A program made the translations under genes and the position numbers. This document shows positions 51,829-60,827 of a DNA stretch of 64,000 nucleotides, one piece after another; position 1 is the stretch's first letter, and each line of letters begins with the position of its first letter. This DNA comes from Insolitispirillum peregrinum (GTDB lineage: Bacteria > Pseudomonadota > Alphaproteobacteria > Rhodospirillales > Rhodospirillaceae), in the NCBI RefSeq assembly GCF_042665255.1, contig NZ_JBHTCD010000022.1; one strand, given 5' to 3'. Under the pieces are notes generated by a model. That model saw only the letters and a program-made list of their open reading frames with translations. It was not told the DNA's origin and did no database searches.

Positions 51829-52755
51829 CTATCCGCCGCTGCGCTGCCGGGGGCTGCTGTCGTTCGCCGGGCGTTCCAGCTCGGCGAACAGCCATTCCTG
51901 CCAGCGCTGGATTTTGGGCAGATCGTTGCGGGTTTTCAGGATGTTGAGGGTATAGCCCTGCACTTGCAGCCCCTTGAGACCAAACGGAGCCACCAGCCGG
52001 CGGGTTTGCAGCTCGCGCTGGACCAGCAACAGGCTTTCCAGACAGACCCCCATGCCATCAACGGCGGCGCTGATCGACATGAACGAACGGTCAAAGCGCG
52101 GGCCGTGGGCAATGTCCAGTTTGACTTTGCGATGGTCGCGGTGCCAGTCGGCCCAGCCGACCAGACAGCGTTCGCTGTGGATCAGGACATGATGGCGCAG
52201 GTCTTCGACCGTGCGTAAGGGGTGCGGTCCTTCCAGCAAGTGCGGGGCGCACAGCGGCACGATGGTTTCGACCGGAAAGGGAATCACGATTGTTCCGGTC
52301 GGCTGTAACCGCGAGCCATAGCGGATATCAACATCGACATCTTCGCTCAGCAAGTCACTGGGCGTTGCCGAGGCGTTCAGGCGCACGTCAATGTCCGGGT
52401 GGCGGGCGCTGAAACGGGCCAGACGCGGCATCAGCCACTGGGTGGCAAAGCTGGGGGTGGAATGAACCGTCAGGATGTCGGTCTTTTCGGTGCGTCCGAC
52501 ATTGCGGGTGGCGGCATCGATGCGGGCAAAGGCGGCGGCGATTTCTTCGGCATAGCGGCGACCGGCGTCGGTCAGGGTGACGGCGCGGTGCACCCGGTGG
52601 AACAGACGGACACCGATCTGTTCCTCTAAAAATTTCACTTGATGACTGACAGCCGACGGCGTGACCAGCAATTCTTCTGCTGCAAGCGCGAAAGAACCGT
52701 GGCGGGCGGCGGCTTCAAAGGCTTGGATTGCCTTGAGAGAGACCCGATGTTGCAT
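51829..52755 (-). CDS. GcvA-like LysR regulator of the adjacent sugar-acid cluster
   Basis: 308 residues. MQHRVSLKAIQAFEAAARHGSFALAAEELLVTPSAVSHQVKFLEE is the GcvA-type N-terminus, followed by an effector domain with TPSFATQWLMPRLARFSARHPDIDVRL. It is divergent from the transketolase cluster starting at 53032 and likely controls it. The C-terminus runs into repeat sequence. A palindrome ATGAATTCAT (52768-52777) lies directly before its start, and a LysR-type site lies at 52841. Confidence 0.92.
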   Translation of the reverse strand: MQHRVSLKAIQAFEAAARHGSFALAAEELLVTPSAVSHQVKFLEEQIGVRLFHRVHRAVTLTDAGRRYAEEIAAAFARIDAATRNVGRTEKTDILTVHSTPSFATQWLMPRLARFSARHPDIDVRLNASATPSDLLSEDVDVDIRYGSRLQPTGTIVIPFPVETIVPLCAPHLLEGPHPLRTVEDLRHHVLIHSERCLVGWADWHRDHRKVKLDIAHGPRFDRSFMSISAAVDGMGVCLESLLLVQRELQTRRLVAPFGLKGLQVQGYTLNILKTRNDLPKIQRWQEWLFAELERPANDSSPRQRSGG

Positions 52756-52840
52756 TGTAGCAAATACATGAATTCATTTCACCTGAGAACGATCCTTATT
52801 CGTTTGAGCCTGAAAATACAAGCCATTATCTTTTGATGAC

Positions 52841-52863
52841 AGGCATTCCATAAACTCATGCCT
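52841..52863. promoter_or_regulatory. LysR-type operator AGGCAT-N11-ATGCCT
   Basis: Inverted repeat AGGCAT and ATGCCT separated by eleven bases, the classical T-N11-A layout of LysR sites. It lies between the divergent GcvA-like regulator and the split transketolase gene, 86 bases from the regulator start. Confidence 0.7.
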
Positions 52864-52910
52864 CAGGCTACACAGCCCGCCCGCCCTGCTGTCGGGGCAG
52901 AGAGCAGGGT

Positions 52911-53014
52911 TAGAGCGTTCTTCGTTCTCTCCGGGTCACGATAAACGCTCTAATGAATTGTTATTAAAGCAAATGCGTCGTCGCAGATGTTCCATCTGCT
53001 CGGGATTTGCTCTG
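52911..53014. repeat. Two dispersed palindromic repeats before the transketolase cluster
   Basis: 52911-52952 is a short TAGAGCGTT/AACGCTCTA hairpin. 52967-53014 is an AGCAAATGCGTCGTCGCAGATG / CTCGGGATTTGCT repeat. They lie in the promoter or leader of the cluster, directly before AGGAG of the first gene. Confidence 0.75.
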
Positions 53015-53031
53015 GCAAGAAGGAGAGTACC

Positions 53032-53877
53032 GTGACCACACCCCCTCCCGGGCATAATGCTTCGCTGGCAGAACGGGCCTATCGCATCCGGCGCAACGCC
53101 TTGCTGATGGGCGAAGTGCAGGGACAAGGCTATATCGCTCAGGCTCTTGATATCGCCGATGTGCTGGCGGTGTCCTATTTCCATGCCATGACCTATCGCC
53201 CGGAAGACCCGGAGTGGGAAGGCCGTGACCGTTTCATGCTGTCGAACGGGCATTACGCCATTGCCCTGTACGCCGCCCTGATCGAAGCCGGGATCATTCC
53301 GCAGGATGAACTGGAAACCTATGGCAGCGATGACAGCCGTTTGCCGATGTCGGGCATGGCGGCCTATACGCCGGGCATGGAAATGTCGGGTGGCTCGCTG
53401 GGGCTGGGGCTGGCGCTGACCGTTGGCCGCTGTCTGGGCCTGAAGCGCAAAGGAGCGGACTCCTTCGTCTACACCCTGTTTTCCGACGGCGAGCTGGATG
53501 AAGGCTCGGTGTGGGAAGCGATCCAGTCCGCCGCCCACTGGAAGCTCGACAACCTGATTGCCATCGTTGACATCAACAACCAGCAGGCCGACGGCCCGTC
53601 TTCGGACGTGATGGCCTTTGAGCCGCTGGTGGAAAAGATGCAGGCCTTTGGCTGGTTTACCCAGCGGGTTGATGGCAACGACATCGATGCTGTCCGCGCC
53701 GCCTTTGACGCTGCCCGCGCCTATCCGGGAGCCTGCCCGCGCATCATCATTGCCGATACGCTGATGGGGAAGGGGGTGCCGTTCCTCGAACAGCGCGAAA
53801 AGAACCACTTCATCCGCGTCGAGCCGCATGAATGGCAACTGGCCTTGCAGGCTCTGGACGCCGGGAGGACTTTCTGA
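53032..53877 (+). CDS. Transketolase-like protein, N-terminal (thiamine pyrophosphate) subunit
   Basis: 281 residues covering the pyrophosphate-binding half of a transketolase. MLSNGHYAIALYAALIEAG aligns with the SNGH region. FSDGELDEGSVWEAIQSAAHWKLDNLIAIVDINNQQ is the GDG-N thiamine pyrophosphate motif, with the first Gly as Ser. The usual GHP...GSLGQG region reads GMAAYTPGMEMSGGSLGLG, so the conserved HP and Gln are absent. GTG start with AGGAG 6 bases before. Pairs with the following C-terminal subunit, whose ATG overlaps its stop. Exact substrate unknown. Confidence 0.88.
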   Translation: MTTPPPGHNASLAERAYRIRRNALLMGEVQGQGYIAQALDIADVLAVSYFHAMTYRPEDPEWEGRDRFMLSNGHYAIALYAALIEAGIIPQDELETYGSDDSRLPMSGMAAYTPGMEMSGGSLGLGLALTVGRCLGLKRKGADSFVYTLFSDGELDEGSVWEAIQSAAHWKLDNLIAIVDINNQQADGPSSDVMAFEPLVEKMQAFGWFTQRVDGNDIDAVRAAFDAARAYPGACPRIIIADTLMGKGVPFLEQREKNHFIRVEPHEWQLALQALDAGRTF

Positions 53878-54878
53878 TGTCTGCCACCACCCCCCAAAAG
53901 CCGCGCCTGACCACCTCGGCGATGATTGCCTCGATTGCCTCCGAAGGCCAGCGCACCAGGTCCGCGCCGTTTGGCAATGCCCTGATCGAACTGGGCAAGC
54001 AGCGCAGCGATGTGGTCGGCATGACCGCCGATCTGGGCAAATACACCGACCTGCACCTGTTTGCCAAAGCCTACCCCGAGCGGTTTTATCAAATGGGGAT
54101 GGCCGAACAGGTGCTGATGGGGGCGGCTGCGGGGATGGCCCGCGAAGGGGCGATGCCGTTTGTCACCACCTACGCGGTGTTTGCCACTCGTCGCGCCTAT
54201 GACTTCATCCATCAGTCGATTGCCGAAGAACACCTGAACGTCAAAATCGCCTGCGCCCTGCCGGGGTTGACCTCGGGCTATGGTCCCAGCCATCAGGCGA
54301 CCGAAGACCTGGCGCTGATGCGGGCCATGCCGGGGATGACGGTGATCGACCCCTGCGATGCGCTGGAAATCGAACAGGCCGTTCCGGCGATGGCCGCCCA
54401 TCAGGGGCCGGTGTACATGCGCCTGCTGCGTGGCAACGTGCCGCTAGTGCTGGACGAATACGGCTATCAGTTTGAAATCGGCAAGGCCAGGATGCTGCGC
54501 GACGGGCCGGATGTGCTGATCATCTCGTCGGGCATCATGACCATGCGGGCGCTGGAAGTGGCCGGAGCGCTGGACAAGGACCAGATTGGCGCAGCGGTGC
54601 TGCACGTTCCGACCATCAAGCCGCTGGATATCAGCACCATTGTCCGCGAAGCCAGCCGTCCGGGCCGTCTGGTGGTGGTCGCCGAGAACCACACGGTGAT
54701 TGGTGGTCTGGGCGAAGCGGTGGCGCTGGCGCTGTTGCAGGCAGGGGTTTCACCGGCCTTCCGCCATATTGCCCTGCCGGATGCCTTCCTTGATGCCGGG
54801 GCCTTGCCGACGCTGCATGACCGCTACGGCATTTCGACCTCGGTGATGACTGGCCGCCTCAAGGACTGGCTGGCCTGA
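53877..54878 (+). CDS. Transketolase-like protein, C-terminal (pyrimidine-binding) subunit
   Basis: 333 residues covering the pyrimidine and C-terminal domains of a transketolase. VVGMTADLGKYTDL, the catalytic Glu in FYQMGMAEQVLMGAAAGMA, PGLTSGYGPSHQATEDLALMRAMPGMTVIDPCDALE, and C-terminal LVVVAENHTVIGGLGEAVA. The start overlaps the stop of the N-terminal subunit by one base (TGATG), so both should be made in equal amounts as a heteromer. Split transketolases characterised so far include apulose-4-phosphate and sulfo-sugar enzymes; this pair is a different, function-unknown group as far as I can tell. Confidence 0.88.
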   Translation: MSATTPQKPRLTTSAMIASIASEGQRTRSAPFGNALIELGKQRSDVVGMTADLGKYTDLHLFAKAYPERFYQMGMAEQVLMGAAAGMAREGAMPFVTTYAVFATRRAYDFIHQSIAEEHLNVKIACALPGLTSGYGPSHQATEDLALMRAMPGMTVIDPCDALEIEQAVPAMAAHQGPVYMRLLRGNVPLVLDEYGYQFEIGKARMLRDGPDVLIISSGIMTMRALEVAGALDKDQIGAAVLHVPTIKPLDISTIVREASRPGRLVVVAENHTVIGGLGEAVALALLQAGVSPAFRHIALPDAFLDAGALPTLHDRYGISTSVMTGRLKDWLA

Positions 54879-54979
54879 CCTTTTCCTCCTTTGTCCGGGC
54901 CTGAAACGGGTGCTGCCGGCCGGTGGCACTCAACGCCCCCGGCTTCCCTTTCAAAACGTTTTCCAAGGATGATCTGACG

Positions 54980-55744
54980 ATGACGGTTTCTTCTCTTCTC
55001 GCTGGTAAGGTTGCCGCCATTTCCGGCGCTGCGTCCCTGCGCGGGATCGGCATGGCCACCGCCCGCCTGTTTGCCGAACACGGCGCAACCATTGCCATTC
55101 TTGACCTTGACGGCGCGGCGGCTGCCGAAGCGGCGGCGCTGATCGGTCCGCAGCATCGCGGTTATGCCTGCAACGTCACCGACCGGGCGGCTTGCCAGAC
55201 CGCTGCGGAACAGGTTGCCGCCGAGCTGGGCAGCATTGACATCCTGATCAACAACGCCGGGATTACCCAGCCGGTCAAGACGCTGGACATTGATCCGGCC
55301 AGCTGGGACCGCATTCTCGACGTCAACCTGCGCGGCGTGCTGTATCTGTCGCAAGCGGTGGTGCCGTTCATGCAGAAAAACGGCGGCGGAGCGATTGCCT
55401 GCATGTCGTCGGTGTCGGCCCAGCGCGGTGGCGGCATTCTGGGCGGCCCGCACTATTCGGCAGCCAAGGCCGGGGTGCTGGGGCTGGCCAAGGCGATGGC
55501 GCGTGAATTCGGCATCGACGGCATTCGCGTCAACTGCGTCACGCCGGGCCTGATCCAGACCGACATCAACGCTGGCAAGATCAGCGATGAAAAGCGGACC
55601 GAGATCCTGGCCGGGATTCCCCTCAACCGTTTAGGGGAGCCGAAGGACGTTGCCGGTGCCTTCCTCTTCCTCGCCTCGCCGTTGTCGTCCTATATTACCG
55701 GGGCGGTGATTGACGTCAACGGAGGCATGCTGATCCACGGTTAA
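54980..55744 (+). CDS. SDR-family NAD-dependent dehydrogenase
   Basis: 254 residues, classical short-chain dehydrogenase. Cofactor motif SGAASLRGIG near residue 15-24, Asp42 after the second strand (IAILDLDG) favouring NAD, NNAG at 91-94, catalytic Ser143/144, Tyr159 and Lys163 in GPHYSAAK. C-terminal LSSYITGAVIDVNGGML is typical of polyol/sugar-acid oxidisers. AAGGATG before the ATG at 54980 decides the start. Probably oxidises a hydroxyl of the imported substrate to a ketone before transketolase cleavage (inference). Confidence 0.9.
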   Translation: MTVSSLLAGKVAAISGAASLRGIGMATARLFAEHGATIAILDLDGAAAAEAAALIGPQHRGYACNVTDRAACQTAAEQVAAELGSIDILINNAGITQPVKTLDIDPASWDRILDVNLRGVLYLSQAVVPFMQKNGGGAIACMSSVSAQRGGGILGGPHYSAAKAGVLGLAKAMAREFGIDGIRVNCVTPGLIQTDINAGKISDEKRTEILAGIPLNRLGEPKDVAGAFLFLASPLSSYITGAVIDVNGGMLIHG

Positions 55745-55876
55745 CCCGGCTGACGGTTCATGCCGTAACGGTCTGTTTCCAAACAACAACATCATTCTGC
55801 CCGAGCCATACAGGCTCCAAAGCCGCGAGCAAAAACAACAGCGGATACAAACAATCCCATCCTCAGGGAGGACCTC

Positions 55877-56899
55877 ATGTCCAAAAACACCTTCTCCGTT
55901 TCCCGTCGTTCGCTGCTGCGGGCGGGTGGTTTCATGGTCGCCGGTGCGGCCACGTTGTCAGCCCCGTCCGTCCTGCGGGCTGCCCAGCCGATGCGCCTGA
56001 CCTTTGGGCACGGTGCCGCGCCGGGCAACCCGCGCTCGCTGGCGGCGGAAAAATTTGCCGAAGTGGTCAAGGCCAAGAGCAACGGTGCCATCGAGGTGTT
56101 CGTTGCCGGGGCCGAACAGTTGGGGAATGATGCGGCGATGCTGACCGCGGTCCGCATGGGCACGCTGGACATCACCGCCAACAGTCAGGGAACGGCATCG
56201 GCACTGGTGCCGGAAATGGCCGCCTTTGGCCTGCCGTTCCTGTTCCCCGAAGTCGCCGCAGCGGTCCTGTTGCTGAAGGGCGAACTGGGCAAGCCGCTGG
56301 CTGAAAAGTTTGATGCGGTGGGGATGGTCCCGCTCGACTGGTGGGACAACGGCATTCGCCACATCACCAACAGCAAGCGTCCGATCAACACCCCCGAAGA
56401 CCTCTCCGGTCTGAAAATCCGCACCCCGTCCGACCCGATGACGATTGACATCTTCAAGGCGCTGGGGGCGGCAACCGCCCAGATTCCGTTCTCGGAACTC
56501 TATATCGCCTTGCAGCAGGGGGTGGTGGACGGTCAGGAAAATCCGCTGACCAACATTGCCAGCTCGAAACTGTTTGAAGTCAACAAGTACATCAGCCTGT
56601 CGGCCCACAAGTGGGAATCAACGCCGGTGCTGATGTCAAAGGTGGCATGGGGCCGTCTGGACCAGAAAGCCCGCGACATTGTGAGTGAAGCGGTCAGCGA
56701 AGCCAGCCTGCTGCAGATCAGTCTGGTGGGCGAGGCAACAGCCAAACTGCAGGCCGACTTTGCCAACAATCCGGCGGTGGCGCTCAACACCATCGACCGT
56801 GAAGCCTTCCGCAAAAAGACGGCGTCGGTGTACGACGACTGGCAGAAAAAGCCGTTTGGTGATTTCGTCAAGAAGCTGCGCACTGCGGCGGGGGCCTGA
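55877..56899 (+). CDS. TRAP transporter substrate-binding protein (DctP family)
   Basis: 340 residues. N-terminal SRRSLLRAGG followed by a hydrophobic stretch, a possible Tat-type signal. Binding-domain motifs GLKIRTPSDPM, with Arg182 at the position that contacts a substrate carboxylate in DctP proteins, and ALQQGVVDGQENPLTN. It therefore should bind an organic acid. Upstream ribosome site AGGGAGGACC. First gene of a P-Q-M transporter trio inside the catabolic cluster. Confidence 0.94.
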   Translation: MSKNTFSVSRRSLLRAGGFMVAGAATLSAPSVLRAAQPMRLTFGHGAAPGNPRSLAAEKFAEVVKAKSNGAIEVFVAGAEQLGNDAAMLTAVRMGTLDITANSQGTASALVPEMAAFGLPFLFPEVAAAVLLLKGELGKPLAEKFDAVGMVPLDWWDNGIRHITNSKRPINTPEDLSGLKIRTPSDPMTIDIFKALGAATAQIPFSELYIALQQGVVDGQENPLTNIASSKLFEVNKYISLSAHKWESTPVLMSKVAWGRLDQKARDIVSEAVSEASLLQISLVGEATAKLQADFANNPAVALNTIDREAFRKKTASVYDDWQKKPFGDFVKKLRTAAGA

Positions 56900-56901
56900 T
56901 C

Positions 56902-57462
56902 ATGATGGCGGCTGTGGACGCCACTGAGGGTCGGTCTCCGGTCCTCCGGGTTCTCGACGCCATCGACCGTACTGTGGAAGCGCTGTGCCGAGGCATGGCG
57001 CTGTCCACCGGTCTGGCCCTGTTGTTCCTGATCTCGGTGGGGGTAGGAGCCCGCTACGTGATCCATGTCGGCGGCATCGACTGGGCAGAAGAGTTGCCCA
57101 AGCAGGTGTTCCCGTGGTTCATCATGTCCGGGGTGGTGCTGGCGGTGCGCGGTGGCAATCACATCGCCGTTGACCTGATCATGCGGGTGCTGTCCCCGGC
57201 CCTGCGTACGGCGCTGGTGGTGTTTATCAATGCGGTGGTTGCCGTTGCCTATGTGATGCTGTGCAAAACGGCACTGGATCTGGCGATCATTGCCGCAGCA
57301 GAAATCAACCCTGTTCTGGGAACGCCGGGCAGCCTGCCGTTTTACGCGCTGGCAATCGGCTCGATCCTGACCGCCATTGGCGCGGCATCAATCGCCGTGC
57401 GGGTGTTCATTCTGGGCGCCGATGCGGCACCGCAAGGCAGGCCGGAGGATAGTGTGCAATGA
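56902..57462 (+). CDS. TRAP transporter small membrane protein (DctQ family)
   Basis: 186 residues with four membrane helices and the family motif WAEELPKQVFPWFIMSGVVLAVRGGNHIAVDL. The small subunit of the sodium- or proton-driven TRAP importer. It starts 2 bases after the DctP gene and overlaps the DctM gene by 4 bases. Confidence 0.93.
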   Translation: MMAAVDATEGRSPVLRVLDAIDRTVEALCRGMALSTGLALLFLISVGVGARYVIHVGGIDWAEELPKQVFPWFIMSGVVLAVRGGNHIAVDLIMRVLSPALRTALVVFINAVVAVAYVMLCKTALDLAIIAAAEINPVLGTPGSLPFYALAIGSILTAIGAASIAVRVFILGADAAPQGRPEDSVQ

Positions 57463-58715
57463 TCTCGATCCTGATCCTGTTGTTCTTTGGCTTGCTGGCG
57501 CTGGCCGTTCCGGTGGCCCATGTGCTGGTGATTGCCTCGGGCGGGGCCATTGCCCTTGGGTCTTCCCTGCCAGTGATGGTGCTGGCCCAGCAGATGGTCG
57601 GCCAGACCCAGTCGTTCCCGATGCTGGCCCTGCCGTTCTTCATCCTGTCCGGCAGCCTGATGATGAGTGGCACGCTGGGCGACAAGCTGGTCAATTTCGC
57701 CACCGAACTGGTGCAACGCTATCGCGGTGGACTGGGGTCGGTTAGCGTGGTCGGCAGTTGCGTGTTCGGTGGCGTGTCCGGATCGGCGGTTGCCGATGCC
57801 ACCGCGCTGGGCGGGATGTTGATCCCGTGGCAAAAGCGCGAAGGCTATCCGGCGGCCTTTACCGCCGCCAACAACGCGGCGGCTTCGACCATCGCCATTC
57901 TGATCCCGCCATCGATCCCGTTCATCCTCTATTCGCTGATTTCCAGTGTCTCGGTGTCCGAGCTGTTCCTCGCCGGGGTGCTGCCGGGCCTGATGCTGAC
58001 CGCCGGGTTTGTCACGGTGTGTAACGTTTCGGCCCGGTTGCGCGGGTTTCCCTTGTCCCGCAAGCCGTTTGACGGCGCCCGCTGCCTGCGCCTGTTCCGC
58101 GATGCCCTGCCTGCACTGGCGATGCCACTGCTGATTCTGGTGCTGCTGCGCTTTGGCATTGCCACCCCGACCGAAGTGTCGGTGATGGCCGTGCTGTATG
58201 CTCTGGCTGCCGGGGTGTTCATCTACCGTGACATGACCTTTCGCCGCTTTGCCCAGTCAGTGATCGCGGCCTGTGTTGCCACCGGGGTGGTGATGCTGGT
58301 GATCATGGGCTCGGCAGTGGTCAGCTGGCTGATCACCTATGCCCAGGTGCCGCAAGCCTTTGCCAGCTGGTGTCTGGAAACCCTGCAATCCCCATGGCTG
58401 ATCATTCTGGCGATGATCGTGATCATGCTGGTGGTGGGGATGTTCATCGATCTGGCCGCCGCCATCCTGCTGCTGGGGCCGATCTTTGTCCCGCTGGCGC
58501 AGAGCATCGGTCTGGATCTGCTGCAACTGGGCCTGATGATGGTGCTGACGCTGGCCATTGGCCTGTACACCCCGCCGGTGGGAACCACCCTGTTCATCTC
58601 CAGTTCGATTGCGCGGGTGTCGATCATCGCCGCCATGCGCGAGCTGTGGCCGTACTATGCGGTTGGTTTGGGAACGGTGCTGCTGTTTGCCTACATTCCC
58701 TTCATGACGCTCTGA
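57459..58715 (+). CDS. TRAP transporter large membrane protein (DctM family)
   Basis: 418 residues with about twelve hydrophobic segments. GGVSGSAVADATALGGMLIPWQKREGYPAAFTAANNAAASTIAILIPPSIPFILY is the conserved DctM core, and the C-terminal LTLAIGLYTPPVGTTLF block is typical. It forms the transport pore with DctQ and takes substrate from the DctP protein. Confidence 0.95.
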   Translation: MISILILLFFGLLALAVPVAHVLVIASGGAIALGSSLPVMVLAQQMVGQTQSFPMLALPFFILSGSLMMSGTLGDKLVNFATELVQRYRGGLGSVSVVGSCVFGGVSGSAVADATALGGMLIPWQKREGYPAAFTAANNAAASTIAILIPPSIPFILYSLISSVSVSELFLAGVLPGLMLTAGFVTVCNVSARLRGFPLSRKPFDGARCLRLFRDALPALAMPLLILVLLRFGIATPTEVSVMAVLYALAAGVFIYRDMTFRRFAQSVIAACVATGVVMLVIMGSAVVSWLITYAQVPQAFASWCLETLQSPWLIILAMIVIMLVVGMFIDLAAAILLLGPIFVPLAQSIGLDLLQLGLMMVLTLAIGLYTPPVGTTLFISSSIARVSIIAAMRELWPYYAVGLGTVLLFAYIPFMTL

Positions 58716-58817
58716 GTATTCTCTCCCCCTCTCCCTTGCTGGCCTGATGTGCGCTCCTCCTGACTGTGTGAGGGGGAGTGATGGCCTCCTCCTTTCCTTT
58801 TTGTGGAGACTGGTGTG

Positions 58818-60827
58818 ATGGCACCTGTAACCCCCGGGCATCTGGCTGATGCCATCCGCGTGCTGGCCATTGATGCCATCGAACGCGCAACCGAAGGCCA
58901 TCAGGGCGTCCCGCTGGGGATGGCCGAAATCGCCACCGCCCTCTATACCCGCCACCTGCGGTTCAATCCGCAAGACCCGCTGTGGCCGGACCGTGACCGC
59001 GTGGTGCTGTCGAATGGCCACGGGTCGATGCTGCTGTACGCCTTGCTGCATCTGACCGGCTACCAGAAAATCGACCTGGAGCAGGTCAAGAGCTTCCGCG
59101 AACTGGGCTCACACTGTGCCGGGCACCCGGAATACGACCCGGCGGCGGGGATCGAAGTCACCACCGGCCCGCTGGGGCAGGGGATTGCCAATGCGGTGGG
59201 GATGGCGGTGGCCGAAGCCCATCTGCGCGCCCGTTTTGGCGAAGGGGTGGTCAATCACCGCACCTATGCCTTTGTCGGTGACGGCTGTTTGCAGGAAGGC
59301 ATTGGTCAGGAAGCCATCCAGCTTGCCGGGCATCTGGGGCTGGGCAAGCTGACCTTCTTCTGGGATGACAACCAGATTACCGATGACGGATCAACCGAGC
59401 TGTCGATCAGTGAAAATGTCGCGGACCGCTTCCGGGTGGCCGGTTGGCAGGTGATCGAGGTCGATGGTCACGATGTCGAAGCCGTCTCGGCGGCGATTAC
59501 TCTGGCCCACCGCGACCCGCGTCCGTCGATGATTGCCTGTAAAACGGTGATCGCCAAGGGCATTCCGCGCCTTCAAGGCCAGCGTGGCGGCCACAGTGCC
59601 CGCCTGTTCCCCGAAGACCTCGCCGCCACCCGGCAGGCACTGGGCTGGCCGCATGGCGGGTTCGATATTCCGGCGGCCATTCTGGCGGGCTGGCGGGCGG
59701 CGGGCGAGCATGGCGCGCAGGATTATGTCGGCTGGCATACCCGGCTGGCGGCTTTGCCCGCAGCGCAGGCGGCAGCCTTCCGCGATGGGCAGGACGGGCG
59801 ACTGCCGGAATGCTGGCAGGATGTGCTGGCTGATTACGCCAGCGAAATGGCGGCCAATCCTCAGCCGCTCTCGACCATCCAGTGTTCCGGCGAGGTGATC
59901 AGCCGTCTGTGTACGGTGGCCCCTGACCTGCTGGTGACCTGTGCCGACCTCGAAGCCCCGACCAACCACAAGCGGCAACTGGCGGCCTTCACCGCCGCCA
60001 ATCCCGCCGGGCGTTATGTCCATTGCGGCGTGCGCGAGCACCTGATGGGGGCGATGGTCAACGGCATGGCCGCCCATCGTGGCGTCAATCCGCTGAGTGT
60101 CACCTATCTGGCCTTTTCCGATTACCAGCGGCCCGCGATGCGGATGGCGGCGCTGATGGGGCTGCCCGCCAAATTTGTCTTCAGCCATGATTCCGTTGGG
60201 GTGGGCAAAAACGGTCCGACCCACCAGCCGGTGGAAATTCTGGCCGCCCTGCGGGTGATGCCGAACATGCTGGTGTTCCGTCCGGCCGATGCGGTCGAAG
60301 TGGCCGAATGCTGGGAAGTGGCGCTGGAACAGACCCGCACGCCGTCCACCATGGTGTTTGCCAAACAGCCGGTGCCGCCGGTGCGTCGTGATGGCGGTGT
60401 TGAAAACCGCGCCTGCCGTGGAGCCTATCTGCTGGAACCCGCCGAGGGTGGCCCGCGTCAGGTGACGTTGCTGGCAACCGGCAGTGAAGTCCATCTTGCC
60501 GTCGCTGCCCGTCAGCAGTTGCAGGCGGCAGGCATCGCAACGGCAGTGGTGTCGATGCCCTGCTGGGAGCTGTTCGACCAGCAGGACGCCGCCTATCGTG
60601 ACGAGGTGCTGGGAACCACCGGTGTTCGTATCGGGGTCGAGGCAGCGTTACGCTTTGGCTGGGATGCCTATCTGGGGCGGCAGGGTGGCTTTGTCGGCAT
60701 GACCGGCTTCGGAGCCTCCGGCCCGGCAGACCAGCTGTACCAACATTTTGGCATTACCGTTGAAGCCATTGTACAACAGGCCCATTCTCTGTTGGCCTCG
60801 TCCTCCTGCTGCAAGGAACCTGCGTGA
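58818..60827 (+). CDS. Full-length transketolase with altered phosphate-binding residues
   Basis: 669 residues. Thiamine pyrophosphate machinery is intact: H28, H68, H103 in AGHPE, GPLGQG, GDG 154-156 with N185, H259, catalytic E407 in GVREH, H469 in PTHQP. Of the E. coli TktA substrate phosphate contacts (R358, S385, H461, R520), only the His is kept (H457). The others align to I354, T382 and K516. This suggests a substrate without a terminal phosphate. GGAGA 8 bases before the ATG at 58818. It overlaps the next gene by a TGATG. Confidence 0.93.
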   Translation: MAPVTPGHLADAIRVLAIDAIERATEGHQGVPLGMAEIATALYTRHLRFNPQDPLWPDRDRVVLSNGHGSMLLYALLHLTGYQKIDLEQVKSFRELGSHCAGHPEYDPAAGIEVTTGPLGQGIANAVGMAVAEAHLRARFGEGVVNHRTYAFVGDGCLQEGIGQEAIQLAGHLGLGKLTFFWDDNQITDDGSTELSISENVADRFRVAGWQVIEVDGHDVEAVSAAITLAHRDPRPSMIACKTVIAKGIPRLQGQRGGHSARLFPEDLAATRQALGWPHGGFDIPAAILAGWRAAGEHGAQDYVGWHTRLAALPAAQAAAFRDGQDGRLPECWQDVLADYASEMAANPQPLSTIQCSGEVISRLCTVAPDLLVTCADLEAPTNHKRQLAAFTAANPAGRYVHCGVREHLMGAMVNGMAAHRGVNPLSVTYLAFSDYQRPAMRMAALMGLPAKFVFSHDSVGVGKNGPTHQPVEILAALRVMPNMLVFRPADAVEVAECWEVALEQTRTPSTMVFAKQPVPPVRRDGGVENRACRGAYLLEPAEGGPRQVTLLATGSEVHLAVAARQQLQAAGIATAVVSMPCWELFDQQDAAYRDEVLGTTGVRIGVEAALRFGWDAYLGRQGGFVGMTGFGASGPADQLYQHFGITVEAIVQQAHSLLASSSCCKEPA

